From JBDSEG01 sp039920165 (GTDB lineage: Bacteria > Pseudomonadota > Gammaproteobacteria > Burkholderiales > Burkholderiaceae_C): DNA of 14,424 bases. Shown piece after piece: positions 1 through 7,171 of this stretch. The notes below the pieces were generated by a model. The model saw only the letters and a program-made list of their open reading frames with translations, had not been told where the DNA came from and searched no databases. The DNA is taken from positions 1 to 14,424 of the forward strand of contig JBDSEG010000352.1 of assembly GCA_039920165.1 (NCBI GenBank). The letters run 5' to 3'. Both the position numbers and the translations under genes were made by a program. Every line of letters begins with the position of its first letter. Position 1 is the first letter of the stretch.

Positions 1-944
1 ACAAGTCGGGCGGCAGCTTCGACATCCTCACCTGGCACCGGCTGCCGCTCGCGGCGCACGCGCAGACGCTGCTCTTCTTCGCCTTCTTCTTCGCCTTCGC
101 GGTCAAGGTGCCGATGTGGCCGGTGCATACCTGGTTGCCCGACGCCCACGTCGAGGCGCCGACCGGCGGCTCGGTGGTGCTGGCGGCCATCATGCTCAAG
201 CTCGGCGGCTACGGCTTCGTCCGCTTCTCGCTGCCGATCACGCCCGACGCCAGCCACCAGTGGGCCTGGCTGATGGTCGCGCTGTCGCTGATCGCGGTCG
301 TCTATATCGGCCTCGTCGCGCTGGTGCAGACCGACATGAAGAAGCTGGTCGCCTATTCGTCGATCGCCCTCATGGGCTTCGTGACGCTCGGCTTCTTCCT
401 GTTCGACTCGCGCGGCGTCGGCAACGAGCTCGGCATTTCGGGCGCGATCGTCCAGATGCTCTCGCACGGCTTCATCTCGGGCGCCATGTTCCTGTGCATC
501 GGCGTGCTCTACGACCGCGTTCATTCGCGCGATATCGCGGCCTACGGTGGCGTTGCAAACACGATGCCGAAGTTCGCGAGCTTCGCGGTGCTGTTCGCGA
601 TGGCCAACTGCGGCCTGCCGGGCACCAGCGGATTCGTCGGCGAGTGGATGGTCATCCTTGGCGCGGTCAAGGTGAATTTCTGGCTCGCCGCGGCGGCGGC
701 CACCACGCTCATCTTCGGCGCCGCCTATACGCTGTGGATGGTCAAGCGCGTCTATTTCGGTGCGATCGCCAACCACCATGTTCGCGATCTGGTCGACATC
801 GGCAGGCGCGAGTTCGCGATGCTCGGCGCCCTGGCCGTCGCGGTGCTGGCGGTCGGCCTGTATCCCAAGCCCCTGACCGACGCGATGCACGCCTCGGTGA
901 TCCAGCTCATGCGCCATGTCTCGCAGCCCAAGCTGCCTGGCTGA
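1..944 (+). CDS. nuoM: NADH-quinone oxidoreductase subunit M (NuoM), 3' part only
   Basis: This is the C-terminal 313 residues of NuoM; the reading frame is open from base 3 and the 5' part lies outside the window. NuoM is one of the three antiporter-like membrane subunits of respiratory complex I and takes part in proton pumping across the inner membrane. The fragment is strongly hydrophobic. It carries the family's conserved stretch around WPVHTWLPDAH (about 114-149), with a lysine just before it (codon 105-107), a second lysine in MLKLGGYG (codon 198-200), and a conserved glutamate in SGFVGEW (codon 642-644). These match the buried charged residues of the proton channel in the Proton_antipo_M family. 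It ends with TGA at 942-944, 27 bases before nuoN, as expected in the nuoL-nuoM-nuoN order. The assignment is secure; only the N-terminal part is missing. Confidence 0.97.
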   Translation, partial: KSGGSFDILTWHRLPLAAHAQTLLFFAFFFAFAVKVPMWPVHTWLPDAHVEAPTGGSVVLAAIMLKLGGYGFVRFSLPITPDASHQWAWLMVALSLIAVVYIGLVALVQTDMKKLVAYSSIALMGFVTLGFFLFDSRGVGNELGISGAIVQMLSHGFISGAMFLCIGVLYDRVHSRDIAAYGGVANTMPKFASFAVLFAMANCGLPGTSGFVGEWMVILGAVKVNFWLAAAAATTLIFGAAYTLWMVKRVYFGAIANHHVRDLVDIGRREFAMLGALAVAVLAVGLYPKPLTDAMHASVIQLMRHVSQPKLPG

Positions 945-971
945 CCCGACCGGTTCCGGAACCCCACACCC

Positions 972-2453
972 ATGAATTCGATGAACTGGCAGGCTGTCTA
1001 CCCCGAGCTCGTGCTGCTCGTGATGGGCTGCGTGATCGCGATGGTCGACCTCTGGGTCGCCGACCCGCGCCGCCTGCCTACCTACCTGCTGACGCAGGCG
1101 ACGCTGGCGGTGGTCGCCGCGCTGCATCTGCTCGAGTTCGACCGCGGCAGCACCGTCTATGCGATGCAGCGCATGGTGGTCGCCGACCCGATGGGGCATC
1201 TGCTCGGCGCCTTCGCGAGCCTGGCCGTGATGGTGTCGCTGGTCTATGCGCGGCCGTATGCGGCGTCGCGCGACATGCTCAAGGGCGAGCTCTTCACGCT
1301 TTCGATCTTCAGCCTGCTGGGCATCTCGGTCATGCTGTCGGCGAACAACTTCCTGGTCGTCTACCTCGGCCTCGAGCTGATGTCGCTCAGCCTGTATGCA
1401 CTGACTGCGATGCGCCGCGACCACGCACCGGCCACCGAAGCGGCGATGAAATATTTCGTGCTGGGGGCGCTGGCCAGCGGCTTCCTGCTTTACGGGCTGT
1501 CGATGATGTACGGCGCGACCGGCTCGCTCGATATCAGCGAGGTCTTCAAGGCGATCGGCTCCGGCCAGATCAACCGCGCCGTGCTCATCCTCGGCACCGT
1601 CTTCGTCGTCTCCGGGCTCGCCTTCAAGCTCGGCGCGGTGCCCTTCCACATGTGGATCCCCGATGTGTACCAGGGTGCACCGACTGCGGTCACGCTGCTC
1701 ATCGCCGGCGCGCCCAAGCTGGCCGCGTTCGCGATCACCATCCGATTGCTGGTCGAGGGCATGCTCGGAATGGCGGTCGACTGGCAGCAGATGCTGGTCG
1801 TGCTGTCGGTCGGCTCGATGGCGCTCGGCAACCTCGCGGCGATCGCCCAGACCAATATCAAGCGCATGCTCGGCTACTCGACCATCGGGCAGGTCGGTTT
1901 TCTCCTGCTCGGCCTGTGCTCGGGCGTGGTCGGCGCCAATACCCTGTCGGCCGCCAACGCGTACAGCTCGTCGATGTTCTACGCCATCACCTACGTGCTG
2001 ACGACGCTCGGCACCTTCGGCCTCGTGATGCTGCTGTCGCGCCAGGGTTTCGAGGCCGAGCAGATCGACGATTTCAAGGGCCTCGCGCGGCGCAGCCCGT
2101 GGTTCGCTTTCGTGATGGCGATTTTCATGGTGTCGCTCACCGGCCTGCCGCCCACCGTGGGTTTCTACGCCAAGCTGTCGGTTCTGCAGGCGCTGGTGTC
2201 GACCAACGGCACCGGCTATATCGCGCTCGCCGTGGTGGCGGTGTTGCTGTCGCTGGTCGGCGCGTTCTACTACCTGCGCCTCGTCAAGGTGATGTTCTTC
2301 GACGAGCCGACCGATACCGCGCCGATCACAAGCAGCTTCGACGTGCGTGCGGTGCTGTCGATCAACGGCCTGGCGGTACTCGTCCTCGGCCTGCTGCCGG
2401 GCGGCCTCATGACCTGGTGCGCGCAGGCCATCGTCAAGACGCTCGCGACCTGA
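972..2453 (+). CDS. nuoN: NADH-quinone oxidoreductase subunit N (NuoN)
   Basis: This is a complete 493-residue antiporter-like subunit of complex I, close to the usual NuoN length, with about 14 membrane segments along the whole chain. The key charged residues of the family are visible: Glu135 in YLGLELMSLSLYA, Lys219 in AFKLGAVPFHMW, Lys249 in GAPKLAAFA, and Lys401 in GFYAKLSVLQ. The motif PDVYQGAPTAV (230-240) is characteristic of NuoN. The start at 972 was chosen because it follows the nuoM stop by 27 bases and gives the normal short N-terminus before the first membrane helix. An ATG at 981 is an alternative, and neither has a strong ribosome binding site. A 12-base perfect palindrome lies just upstream (952-963). 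It is cotranscribed with nuoM and probably with the following Nudix gene, whose start is 5 bases past this stop. Confidence 0.97.
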   Translation: MNSMNWQAVYPELVLLVMGCVIAMVDLWVADPRRLPTYLLTQATLAVVAALHLLEFDRGSTVYAMQRMVVADPMGHLLGAFASLAVMVSLVYARPYAASRDMLKGELFTLSIFSLLGISVMLSANNFLVVYLGLELMSLSLYALTAMRRDHAPATEAAMKYFVLGALASGFLLYGLSMMYGATGSLDISEVFKAIGSGQINRAVLILGTVFVVSGLAFKLGAVPFHMWIPDVYQGAPTAVTLLIAGAPKLAAFAITIRLLVEGMLGMAVDWQQMLVVLSVGSMALGNLAAIAQTNIKRMLGYSTIGQVGFLLLGLCSGVVGANTLSAANAYSSSMFYAITYVLTTLGTFGLVMLLSRQGFEAEQIDDFKGLARRSPWFAFVMAIFMVSLTGLPPTVGFYAKLSVLQALVSTNGTGYIALAVVAVLLSLVGAFYYLRLVKVMFFDEPTDTAPITSSFDVRAVLSINGLAVLVLGLLPGGLMTWCAQAIVKTLAT

Positions 2454-2458
2454 GCGCC

Positions 2459-3061
2459 GTGCAGGCCGATCCGACGGGCGCAAACGATCCCGACGCGCAC
2501 CTGCGCGAGTCGCCCGTCGCATCGCGGCAGGTCTACCAGGGCCATTTCCTGGACGTCCGCCAGGACCTTGTGCGCCTGCCCGATGCGAGCGAGGCGACGC
2601 GCGAATACATCCGCCATCCGGGTGCGGTCATGGTGGTTCCGTTGCTCGACGACGGCCGTCTCGTGATGGAGCGGCAATGGCGCTATCCGCTTGGCCGCGC
2701 AATGCTTGAATTCCCCGCCGGCAAGCTCGACCCGGGCGAGGCGCCGCTCGCCTGCGGGGTGCGCGAACTTGCCGAGGAAACCGGCTATCGGGCGCGCAAA
2801 TGGGCACGCGCAGGCGTCGTCCACAACGCCATCGCCTACTCGAACGAGGCGATCGAAATCTGGTTCGCGCGCGATCTGGCGGCAGGCCCGGCCCGGCTGG
2901 ACGTGGGTGAATTTCTCGAGGTGCTCACGTTGTCCGAGGCCGAGTTGGCCGGCGCCGCGCGGCGTGGCGAGGTGACCGATGCGAAGACGCTGATCGGCCT
3001 TTCATGGTTGCAGAACTGGCGCGCCGGCGCCTGGACCCTCGCCTGGACGGACGCAGCGTGA
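2459..3061 (+). CDS. Nudix hydrolase, ADP-ribose pyrophosphatase-like
   Basis: This 200-residue protein has a clear Nudix box at residues 88-110: Gly88, Glu94, then RELAEETGY with Arg102, Glu103, Glu106 and Glu107 as the expected metal-binding and catalytic residues. The upstream segment (REYIRHPGAVMVVPLL, then QWRYPLGRAMLEFPAGK) is typical of the ADP-ribose pyrophosphatase (NudF-like) branch, which cleaves ADP-ribose to AMP and ribose 5-phosphate. The exact substrate is inferred from this resemblance. The GTG start at 2459 was chosen because it lies 5 bases after the nuoN stop and precedes the conserved fold by a normal distance. No ATG lies upstream of the conserved region in this frame, and expression probably depends on coupling to nuoN. 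Removal of NAD-derived ADP-ribose would suit a gene riding in an NADH dehydrogenase operon, but that link is inference. Confidence 0.9.
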   Translation: MQADPTGANDPDAHLRESPVASRQVYQGHFLDVRQDLVRLPDASEATREYIRHPGAVMVVPLLDDGRLVMERQWRYPLGRAMLEFPAGKLDPGEAPLACGVRELAEETGYRARKWARAGVVHNAIAYSNEAIEIWFARDLAAGPARLDVGEFLEVLTLSEAELAGAARRGEVTDAKTLIGLSWLQNWRAGAWTLAWTDAA

Positions 3062-3086
3062 CCGGGCCGGCCCGATAATCGCGGCC

Positions 3087-3518
3087 ATGAAGGTATTGAA
3101 CCTCGGCTGCAGCGAAGGCCACCTGTTCGAAGGCTGGTTCGGCTCCGAGGAAGATTTTCAAACGCAGGTCGGCCGCGGCCTGATCGGCTGCCCGTTCTGC
3201 GACGACACCGCGATCGAAAAGCGCCCCAGCGCGCCGCGCCTGAATGTCGCCAACCTGCGCGAGGCGCCCGCGATTCAAGTCACCGGCGCAGTGGATGTTC
3301 AACAGCGCTGGATGCACACCGTCAAGCGCATGCTCGCGAATACCGAGGATGTCGGCGAGCGCTTTCCAGAGGAGGCGCGCCGCATCCACTATGGCGAGAC
3401 ACCCGAGCGCGGCATCCGCGGCCGGGCTTCGGCCGAGGATGCACAGGCCTTGCGCGAGGAAGGCATCGAGGTTGTCTCGGTGCCGGTGCCGCCGGCATTG
3501 AAGGGCCCGTTGCAATAA
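3087..3518 (+). CDS. DUF1178 family protein
   Basis: This small soluble protein of 143 residues resembles the DUF1178 family of proteobacteria. The N-terminus (MKVLNLGCSEGHLFEGWF) has the family's Cys8 and the GHxFEGWF motif, followed by a CPFC pair (Cys35, Cys38) and the SAPRLN motif near residue 48. The cysteines suggest a zinc-ribbon-like site, though only three are close together. The biochemical function is unknown. The C-terminal third is charged (RRIHYGETPERGIRGRASAEDAQALREEGIEVV in outline) and ends in the proline-rich PVPPALKGPL. It follows the Nudix gene by 25 bases and probably belongs to the same transcript; this pairing occurs in many Burkholderiales as I recall it. No strong ribosome binding site is visible before the ATG. 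It is the last gene of the unit and converges on the FAD oxidase gene. Confidence 0.88.
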   Translation: MKVLNLGCSEGHLFEGWFGSEEDFQTQVGRGLIGCPFCDDTAIEKRPSAPRLNVANLREAPAIQVTGAVDVQQRWMHTVKRMLANTEDVGERFPEEARRIHYGETPERGIRGRASAEDAQALREEGIEVVSVPVPPALKGPLQ

Positions 3519-3527
3519 CCGCAGCGG

Positions 3528-3542
3528 AGCGTCCGAGACGCT
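3528..3542. terminator. Small hairpin between convergent genes, possible weak terminator
   Basis: In the 52-base gap between the DUF1178 stop and the end of the FAD oxidase gene, AGCGTC and GACGCT form a 6-base inverted repeat around the loop CGA. No T-run follows on either strand, so this is not a canonical intrinsic terminator. The position between converging genes is the main reason to list it. Confidence 0.25.
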
Positions 3543-3570
3543 GGCCGAATCGCCGCAGCGTCGACAAACG

Positions 3571-4974
3571 TCAGAGGACCCGCCCCGGATTCATCCGCCC
3601 GTGCGGATCAAGCGCCGATTTGATCGCTCGCATGAGGCCGAGCGCGACCGGCGACTTTCGGTGTGCGAGTTGGTCGCGCTTCAAGGCGCCGATGCCGTGC
3701 TCGGCCGAGATCGATCCGCCGCGCTCGCCGACCGCGTCGTAGACGAGGCGGTTGACCTGCGCTTCGTGCGCGTCCACGAAGTCCGCCGCGCCGATACCGG
3801 GTGGTGCCTGCACGTTGTAGTGCAGGTTGCCATCGCCGAGGTGGCCGAAATCGACCAGCCGAACGCCCGGCAGCGCGGCCTGCAAGGCAGCATCGGTCGC
3901 GCCGACGAAGTCGACCACGCGCGAGATCGGCAGCGAAATATCGTGCTTGATATTCGGCCCTTCCTGCTGCTGGGCGAGCGGAATCGATTCGCGCAGGTGC
4001 CACATCGCACGCGACTGGGCGCTGCTCGCGGCGACCGCGGCGTCGTCGATCGTTGCGTCGGCCAGCGCGGCTTCGAGCAGTGCCTCGAAGCGCGCGCCGG
4101 CATGTGCCTCGCTCTCGCTGTCCGATTGTTCGAGCAGCACGGTCCATGCGGCGGCGGGCAACGGCTGAGTGAGCTGCGGAAAGTGCGTCCGCACCAGGCC
4201 GAGGGCGAAGCGGTTCATCACCTCGAAGCCAGTAAGTGCCGGCCCGAGCCGTGCCTGGGCCTGCTGCAGCAGCGCGACCGCGGCCCCGAGCGTGGCGACG
4301 CTGGCCAGCGCGGTCGTGACGGCAGCCGGGCGCGCAAAGAGCTTCATGGTCGCCGCCGTGATGATGCCGAGCGTGCCCTCGCTGCCGATGAACAGATCGC
4401 GCAGGTCGTAGCCGGTATTGTCCTTGCGCAGTCCCGACAGTCCGTTCCAAATCTCGCCCTGCGCGGTGACGACTTCGAGCCCGAGGCACAGGTCGCGCGC
4501 ATTGCCGAAGCGCAGCACCTGGGTGCCACCGGCGTTCGTCGCGAGGTTGCCGCCGAGGCTGCAACTGCCTTCGGCGGCCAGGCTGAGCGGCAGCAGCAAT
4601 CCGTGCGCAGCGGCGGTTTCCTGCAGGGTCTGCAGGATGCAGCCGGCCTCTGCGGTGAGGGTCGAATTGGCGGCGTCGACTTCGCGCACGCGCTTCATTC
4701 GCGACATGCTCAGCAGCACCTGCGTGCCGCTCGCATCGGGCACCGAGCCACCGACGAGGCCGGTGTTGCCGCCTTGCGGAACGATCGTGGCGGCGTGGCT
4801 CGCGCAGGCCCGGACCACGGCGGCAACCTCGTCGGTCGTGCCGGGCCGCACCACCGCCAGCGCCTTGCCGTGGTAGCGCTGACGCCAGTCCGATTCGTAG
4901 GCCGACAGATCGCCGTCGGTCAGCACCTGCGCCGCGCCGACCGCCTTGCGCAGCGCTTCGATCAGCGTACTCAT
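3571..4974 (-). CDS. FAD-binding oxidoreductase, D-2-hydroxyacid dehydrogenase-like (GlcD/D2HGDH family)
   Basis: This 467-residue flavoenzyme of the FAD_binding_4 / FAD-oxidase_C type is expected to oxidise a D-2-hydroxyacid such as D-lactate, glycolate or D-2-hydroxyglutarate. The N-terminal PCMH-type FAD domain shows VRPGTTDEVAAVVRAC (42-57), PQGGNTGLVGG (66-76), SLGGNLATNAGGT (139-151) and the GSEGTLGIIT loop (197-206). The C-terminal domain has RESIP (328-332), KHD (343-345), the histidine-rich GHLGDGNLH (377-385), and EHGIG (425-429), close to known metal and substrate ligands in this family. The end MNPGRVL is typical. The start at 4974 forms an ATGA overlap with the stop of the upstream DUF2069 gene, so the two are very likely translationally coupled. 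The substrate cannot be told from sequence; similarity to D-2-hydroxyglutarate dehydrogenases is my best guess. Confidence 0.93.
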   Translation of the reverse strand: MSTLIEALRKAVGAAQVLTDGDLSAYESDWRQRYHGKALAVVRPGTTDEVAAVVRACASHAATIVPQGGNTGLVGGSVPDASGTQVLLSMSRMKRVREVDAANSTLTAEAGCILQTLQETAAAHGLLLPLSLAAEGSCSLGGNLATNAGGTQVLRFGNARDLCLGLEVVTAQGEIWNGLSGLRKDNTGYDLRDLFIGSEGTLGIITAATMKLFARPAAVTTALASVATLGAAVALLQQAQARLGPALTGFEVMNRFALGLVRTHFPQLTQPLPAAAWTVLLEQSDSESEAHAGARFEALLEAALADATIDDAAVAASSAQSRAMWHLRESIPLAQQQEGPNIKHDISLPISRVVDFVGATDAALQAALPGVRLVDFGHLGDGNLHYNVQAPPGIGAADFVDAHEAQVNRLVYDAVGERGGSISAEHGIGALKRDQLAHRKSPVALGLMRAIKSALDPHGRMNPGRVL

Positions 4975-5372
4975 GCCGGGCGCGGCGCAGCCAGCCGCGA
5001 GCGCACATACACCGCGCAGGCCGCGAACAGCAGCACGGACAGCACGACTTCGATCGAAGCGAGCGCTGCGCCGATGCCGCGCTCGCTGGTGGCGCGCACC
5101 AGGCCTTCGGTGACATACAGCCACACCAGCAGGCTCAGCCAGCGAAAGGTATACATGCGCTGACGCAGCAATCCCGGCAGGGCGGGGACGAGCGGCAAGA
5201 CCTTCAGCGCCAGCGTGCCGCGCCCGGTCGGCGCGAGCCACAGCTCCCACGCCAGACCGAGCGCAATCAGCGCCAGCACGCACGCGATCGCGACGATGCG
5301 CGCACGTGCCGCGGTGGCCGGCGGAGCCGATGCGGCGAGCGCGGTATTGACGGTGGCAGGGGTCGGGGACAT
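4971..5372 (-). CDS. DUF2069 family inner-membrane protein
   Basis: This 133-residue membrane protein matches the DUF2069 pattern: a first helix at about residues 25-43 leading to WELWLAPTGRG, then LALKVLPLVPALPGLLR with RMYTFRW, and two further hydrophobic stretches around 79-90 (LLVWLYVTEGLVRA) and 103-123. About four membrane segments are likely. The function of the family is unknown. The start at 5372 was chosen as the ATG giving a normal-length N-terminus; a longer in-frame extension upstream would run into yihY. No clear ribosome binding site is visible. The gene ends in a 4-base overlap with the FAD oxidase gene. It starts only 7 bases from the divergent YihY gene, so its promoter should lie inside the beginning of yihY. 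From memory, DUF2069 genes in Burkholderiales often sit near yihY and wrbA; wrbA is not present here. Confidence 0.85.
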   Translation of the reverse strand: MSPTPATVNTALAASAPPATAARARIVAIACVLALIALGLAWELWLAPTGRGTLALKVLPLVPALPGLLRQRMYTFRWLSLLVWLYVTEGLVRATSERGIGAALASIEVVLSVLLFAACAVYVRSRLAAPRPA

Positions 5373-5379
5373 CGTCACT

Positions 5380-6627
5380 ATGATGCCAGCAATGATGTCC
5401 GGCACCCGTGTGAAGTCGAACCTGCACGAGCGTGCGCAACCGCTGCTGCAAGCGTTGCAGCAATGGCCCTGGCTCGAGACCTTGCGAACGCTGCGCCTGC
5501 GCTTTCGCGAGGACCGGCTCGGCCAGATCGCGGGCAGCCTGACCTTCACGACGCTGATCTCGCTGGTCCCGCTGGTCACCGTGACGCTGGCCGTGTTGTC
5601 GGCCTTTCCGATGTTCGGAAACCTGGAAGGCGTGCTGCAGAAGTATTTTCTGCAGGCGCTGGTTCCCGACAGCATCGCGCGGCCGGTACTCGCCGCGGTG
5701 ACGCAGTTCGCCGGCCAGGCCAACAGCCTCGGCACGGTCGGGCTGGTGTCGCTCGTGCTGGCCGTGCTGGCGCTCATGATCACCATCGACCGCGCGCTCA
5801 ACGTCATCTGGCGCATTCGCACTCCGCGCCCGGTGGCGCAGCGCGTGCTGGTGTACTGGACCGCGGCCACGCTCGGTCCGCTGCTGCTCGGCCTGAGCCT
5901 GTCGGCGACCTCGTATGCGATCTCGGCGTCCAAGGGCTTTGTCGACGCGCTGCCGGGCGGCCTCGCGGTGCTGATCGGATCGGTGCAGTTTCTCTTTCTC
6001 GCCGCGGGCCTGGCCGGCCTATACCACTACGCGCCCAATACCCATGTGCAGTGGCGCCACGCGTGGGCCGGCGGCCTGTTCGCCACCGCTGGCTTCGAAG
6101 TTGCCAAGCGCGCTCTGGGCTGGTACCTCGGCAACGTCTCGTCGTATGCGCTCATCTACGGCGCTTTCGCGACGCTGCCGATCTTTCTGATCTGGATCTA
6201 CCTCGGCTGGGTCATCGTGCTGCTCGGCGCGGTGATCGCCGCGTATGCGCCGAGCCTGCAGCGCCGCGTTGCGCGCTGGCACGACGGGCCCGGCGCGCAG
6301 TTCCATCTGGCGGTCGCGGTGCTGCGCCAGCTCGAGCGATCGCACTCGGGCGCGACCCACGGCATGAGCGCGAACGACCTGTCGCTCGCGCTGCGCACCG
6401 ACCCGTTGCAGATCGAACCCATCCTGCACCTGCTGACGAGCCTGGACTGGGCCGGCCGGCTCGAGGAAACCGAGAACCCGCGCTACGTGCTGCTGTGCGA
6501 CCCCGCGATAACGCTGGCGCGCCCCCTGCTCGGGCAACTTCTGCTCGAACCCGGCCGCGCGCTGCACGGCTTCTGGGAGCGCGCCGGGTTCGGCGATGTG
6601 ATCCTGGGGGATGTTCTGCGGGAGTGA
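5380..6627 (+). CDS. YihY/BrkB-type inner-membrane protein with C-terminal extension
   Basis: This 415-residue protein belongs to the YihY/virulence factor BrkB family. The N-terminal motif around residues 32-76 (LETLRTLRLRFREDRLG, then AGSLTFTTLISLVPL) is the family signature. About six membrane segments follow at roughly 51-77, 120-138, 155-180, 190-215, 228-250 and 260-290, with YAPN and GGLFATAGFE between them. After residue 300 comes a soluble tail of about 115 residues not found in the roughly 290-residue E. coli YihY. It has a segment (ANDLSLALRTDPLQIEPILH, 331-350) that could fold like a winged helix. The biochemical role is not established; the older ribonuclease BN name is not supported. 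Starts at 5380, 5383, 5392 and 5395 are all possible. I prefer 5380 because a GGGGA-like sequence (about 5365-5369) lies 10 bases upstream. Confidence 0.9.
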   Translation: MMPAMMSGTRVKSNLHERAQPLLQALQQWPWLETLRTLRLRFREDRLGQIAGSLTFTTLISLVPLVTVTLAVLSAFPMFGNLEGVLQKYFLQALVPDSIARPVLAAVTQFAGQANSLGTVGLVSLVLAVLALMITIDRALNVIWRIRTPRPVAQRVLVYWTAATLGPLLLGLSLSATSYAISASKGFVDALPGGLAVLIGSVQFLFLAAGLAGLYHYAPNTHVQWRHAWAGGLFATAGFEVAKRALGWYLGNVSSYALIYGAFATLPIFLIWIYLGWVIVLLGAVIAAYAPSLQRRVARWHDGPGAQFHLAVAVLRQLERSHSGATHGMSANDLSLALRTDPLQIEPILHLLTSLDWAGRLEETENPRYVLLCDPAITLARPLLGQLLLEPGRALHGFWERAGFGDVILGDVLRE

Positions 6628-6631
6628 AGCT

Positions 6632-7099
6632 TCAGTGCTCGGCGCCGAATTTGCCGGCCGCCTTCTTGACCGCCGCGACGAAGGCGATCAGCGCCACCAC
6701 CACCAGCAACATGTTCGCCGCAGTGGCCGCGCCCTCGGCCTTGGTGCTTGCGCTGACGAAGTTTTTCGCCGGCGTTCCGAGCTCGGTATTGAAGGTCTTG
6801 ATCTTGGCCTGCAGTTCGCCGAACTTCTTGATCAGCTTGGCGGTGTCGCCGAGGGCCTTGACGAGAACGCCTTGCTTGGTGCTCGGCTCCTTGCCGAAGT
6901 TCTTCAGCGCTGCGGCGAGCTTCAGCATCTCGGCCAGATGCCGTTCGACATTGCTGGCCTTCATCAACGCCGCGAACTCGAGGTTGCGCTTGCGCGTGTC
7001 GGCCTCGACCTTCTGGCGCAAGGCGTCGGCGGCGCTGGCTTCGTGGGCGATCTTGGTCGGCGCCTGGGTGCGCAGAAAAGTCCCTTGCGGCTTGGGCAT
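6632..7099 (-). CDS. Hypothetical helical protein with C-terminal membrane segment
   Basis: I do not recognise this 155-residue protein. It is rich in Ala and Lys and appears almost entirely helical. Residues 20-108 are amphipathic and charged (for example ADALRQKVEADTRKRNLEF and LIKKFGELQAKIKTFN), consistent with a coiled coil or helical bundle. A single hydrophobic segment at about 127-144 (ANMLLVVVALIAFVAAV) is followed by a short basic tail, KKAAGKFG. There is no N-terminal signal peptide, so a tail-anchored arrangement with a cytoplasmic N-terminal domain is possible. The start is well supported: GGAG lies 7 bases before the ATG on the minus strand (complement of 7107-7110). Codon use looks like the neighbours', which supports a real gene. 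It lies 72 bases downstream of the alpha/beta hydrolase on the same strand and may be read from that unit. It converges on yihY with only 4 bases between stops. Confidence 0.78.
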   Translation of the reverse strand: MPKPQGTFLRTQAPTKIAHEASAADALRQKVEADTRKRNLEFAALMKASNVERHLAEMLKLAAALKNFGKEPSTKQGVLVKALGDTAKLIKKFGELQAKIKTFNTELGTPAKNFVSASTKAEGAATAANMLLVVVALIAFVAAVKKAAGKFGAEH

Positions 7100-7171
7100 T
7101 GCCGTTCTCCGGTATGACGACGGCGTGAGTGTGAGGCAACGCCTCGCCCGGCGCGCCCTTCGAACTGTGGA

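Noticed and set aside
116..2458. Very long open frame continuous with the Nudix gene, overlapping nuoM and nuoN
   Set aside because: The upstream part is an Arg/Ala-rich out-of-frame reading of nuoM and nuoN, an effect of high GC content. Only the part from the GTG at 2459 encodes a recognisable protein.
3601..5163. 520-codon open frame opposite the FAD oxidase gene
   Set aside because: It lies antisense to a well-conserved flavoenzyme, has no recognisable motif, and shows the biased composition of a GC-rich shadow frame.
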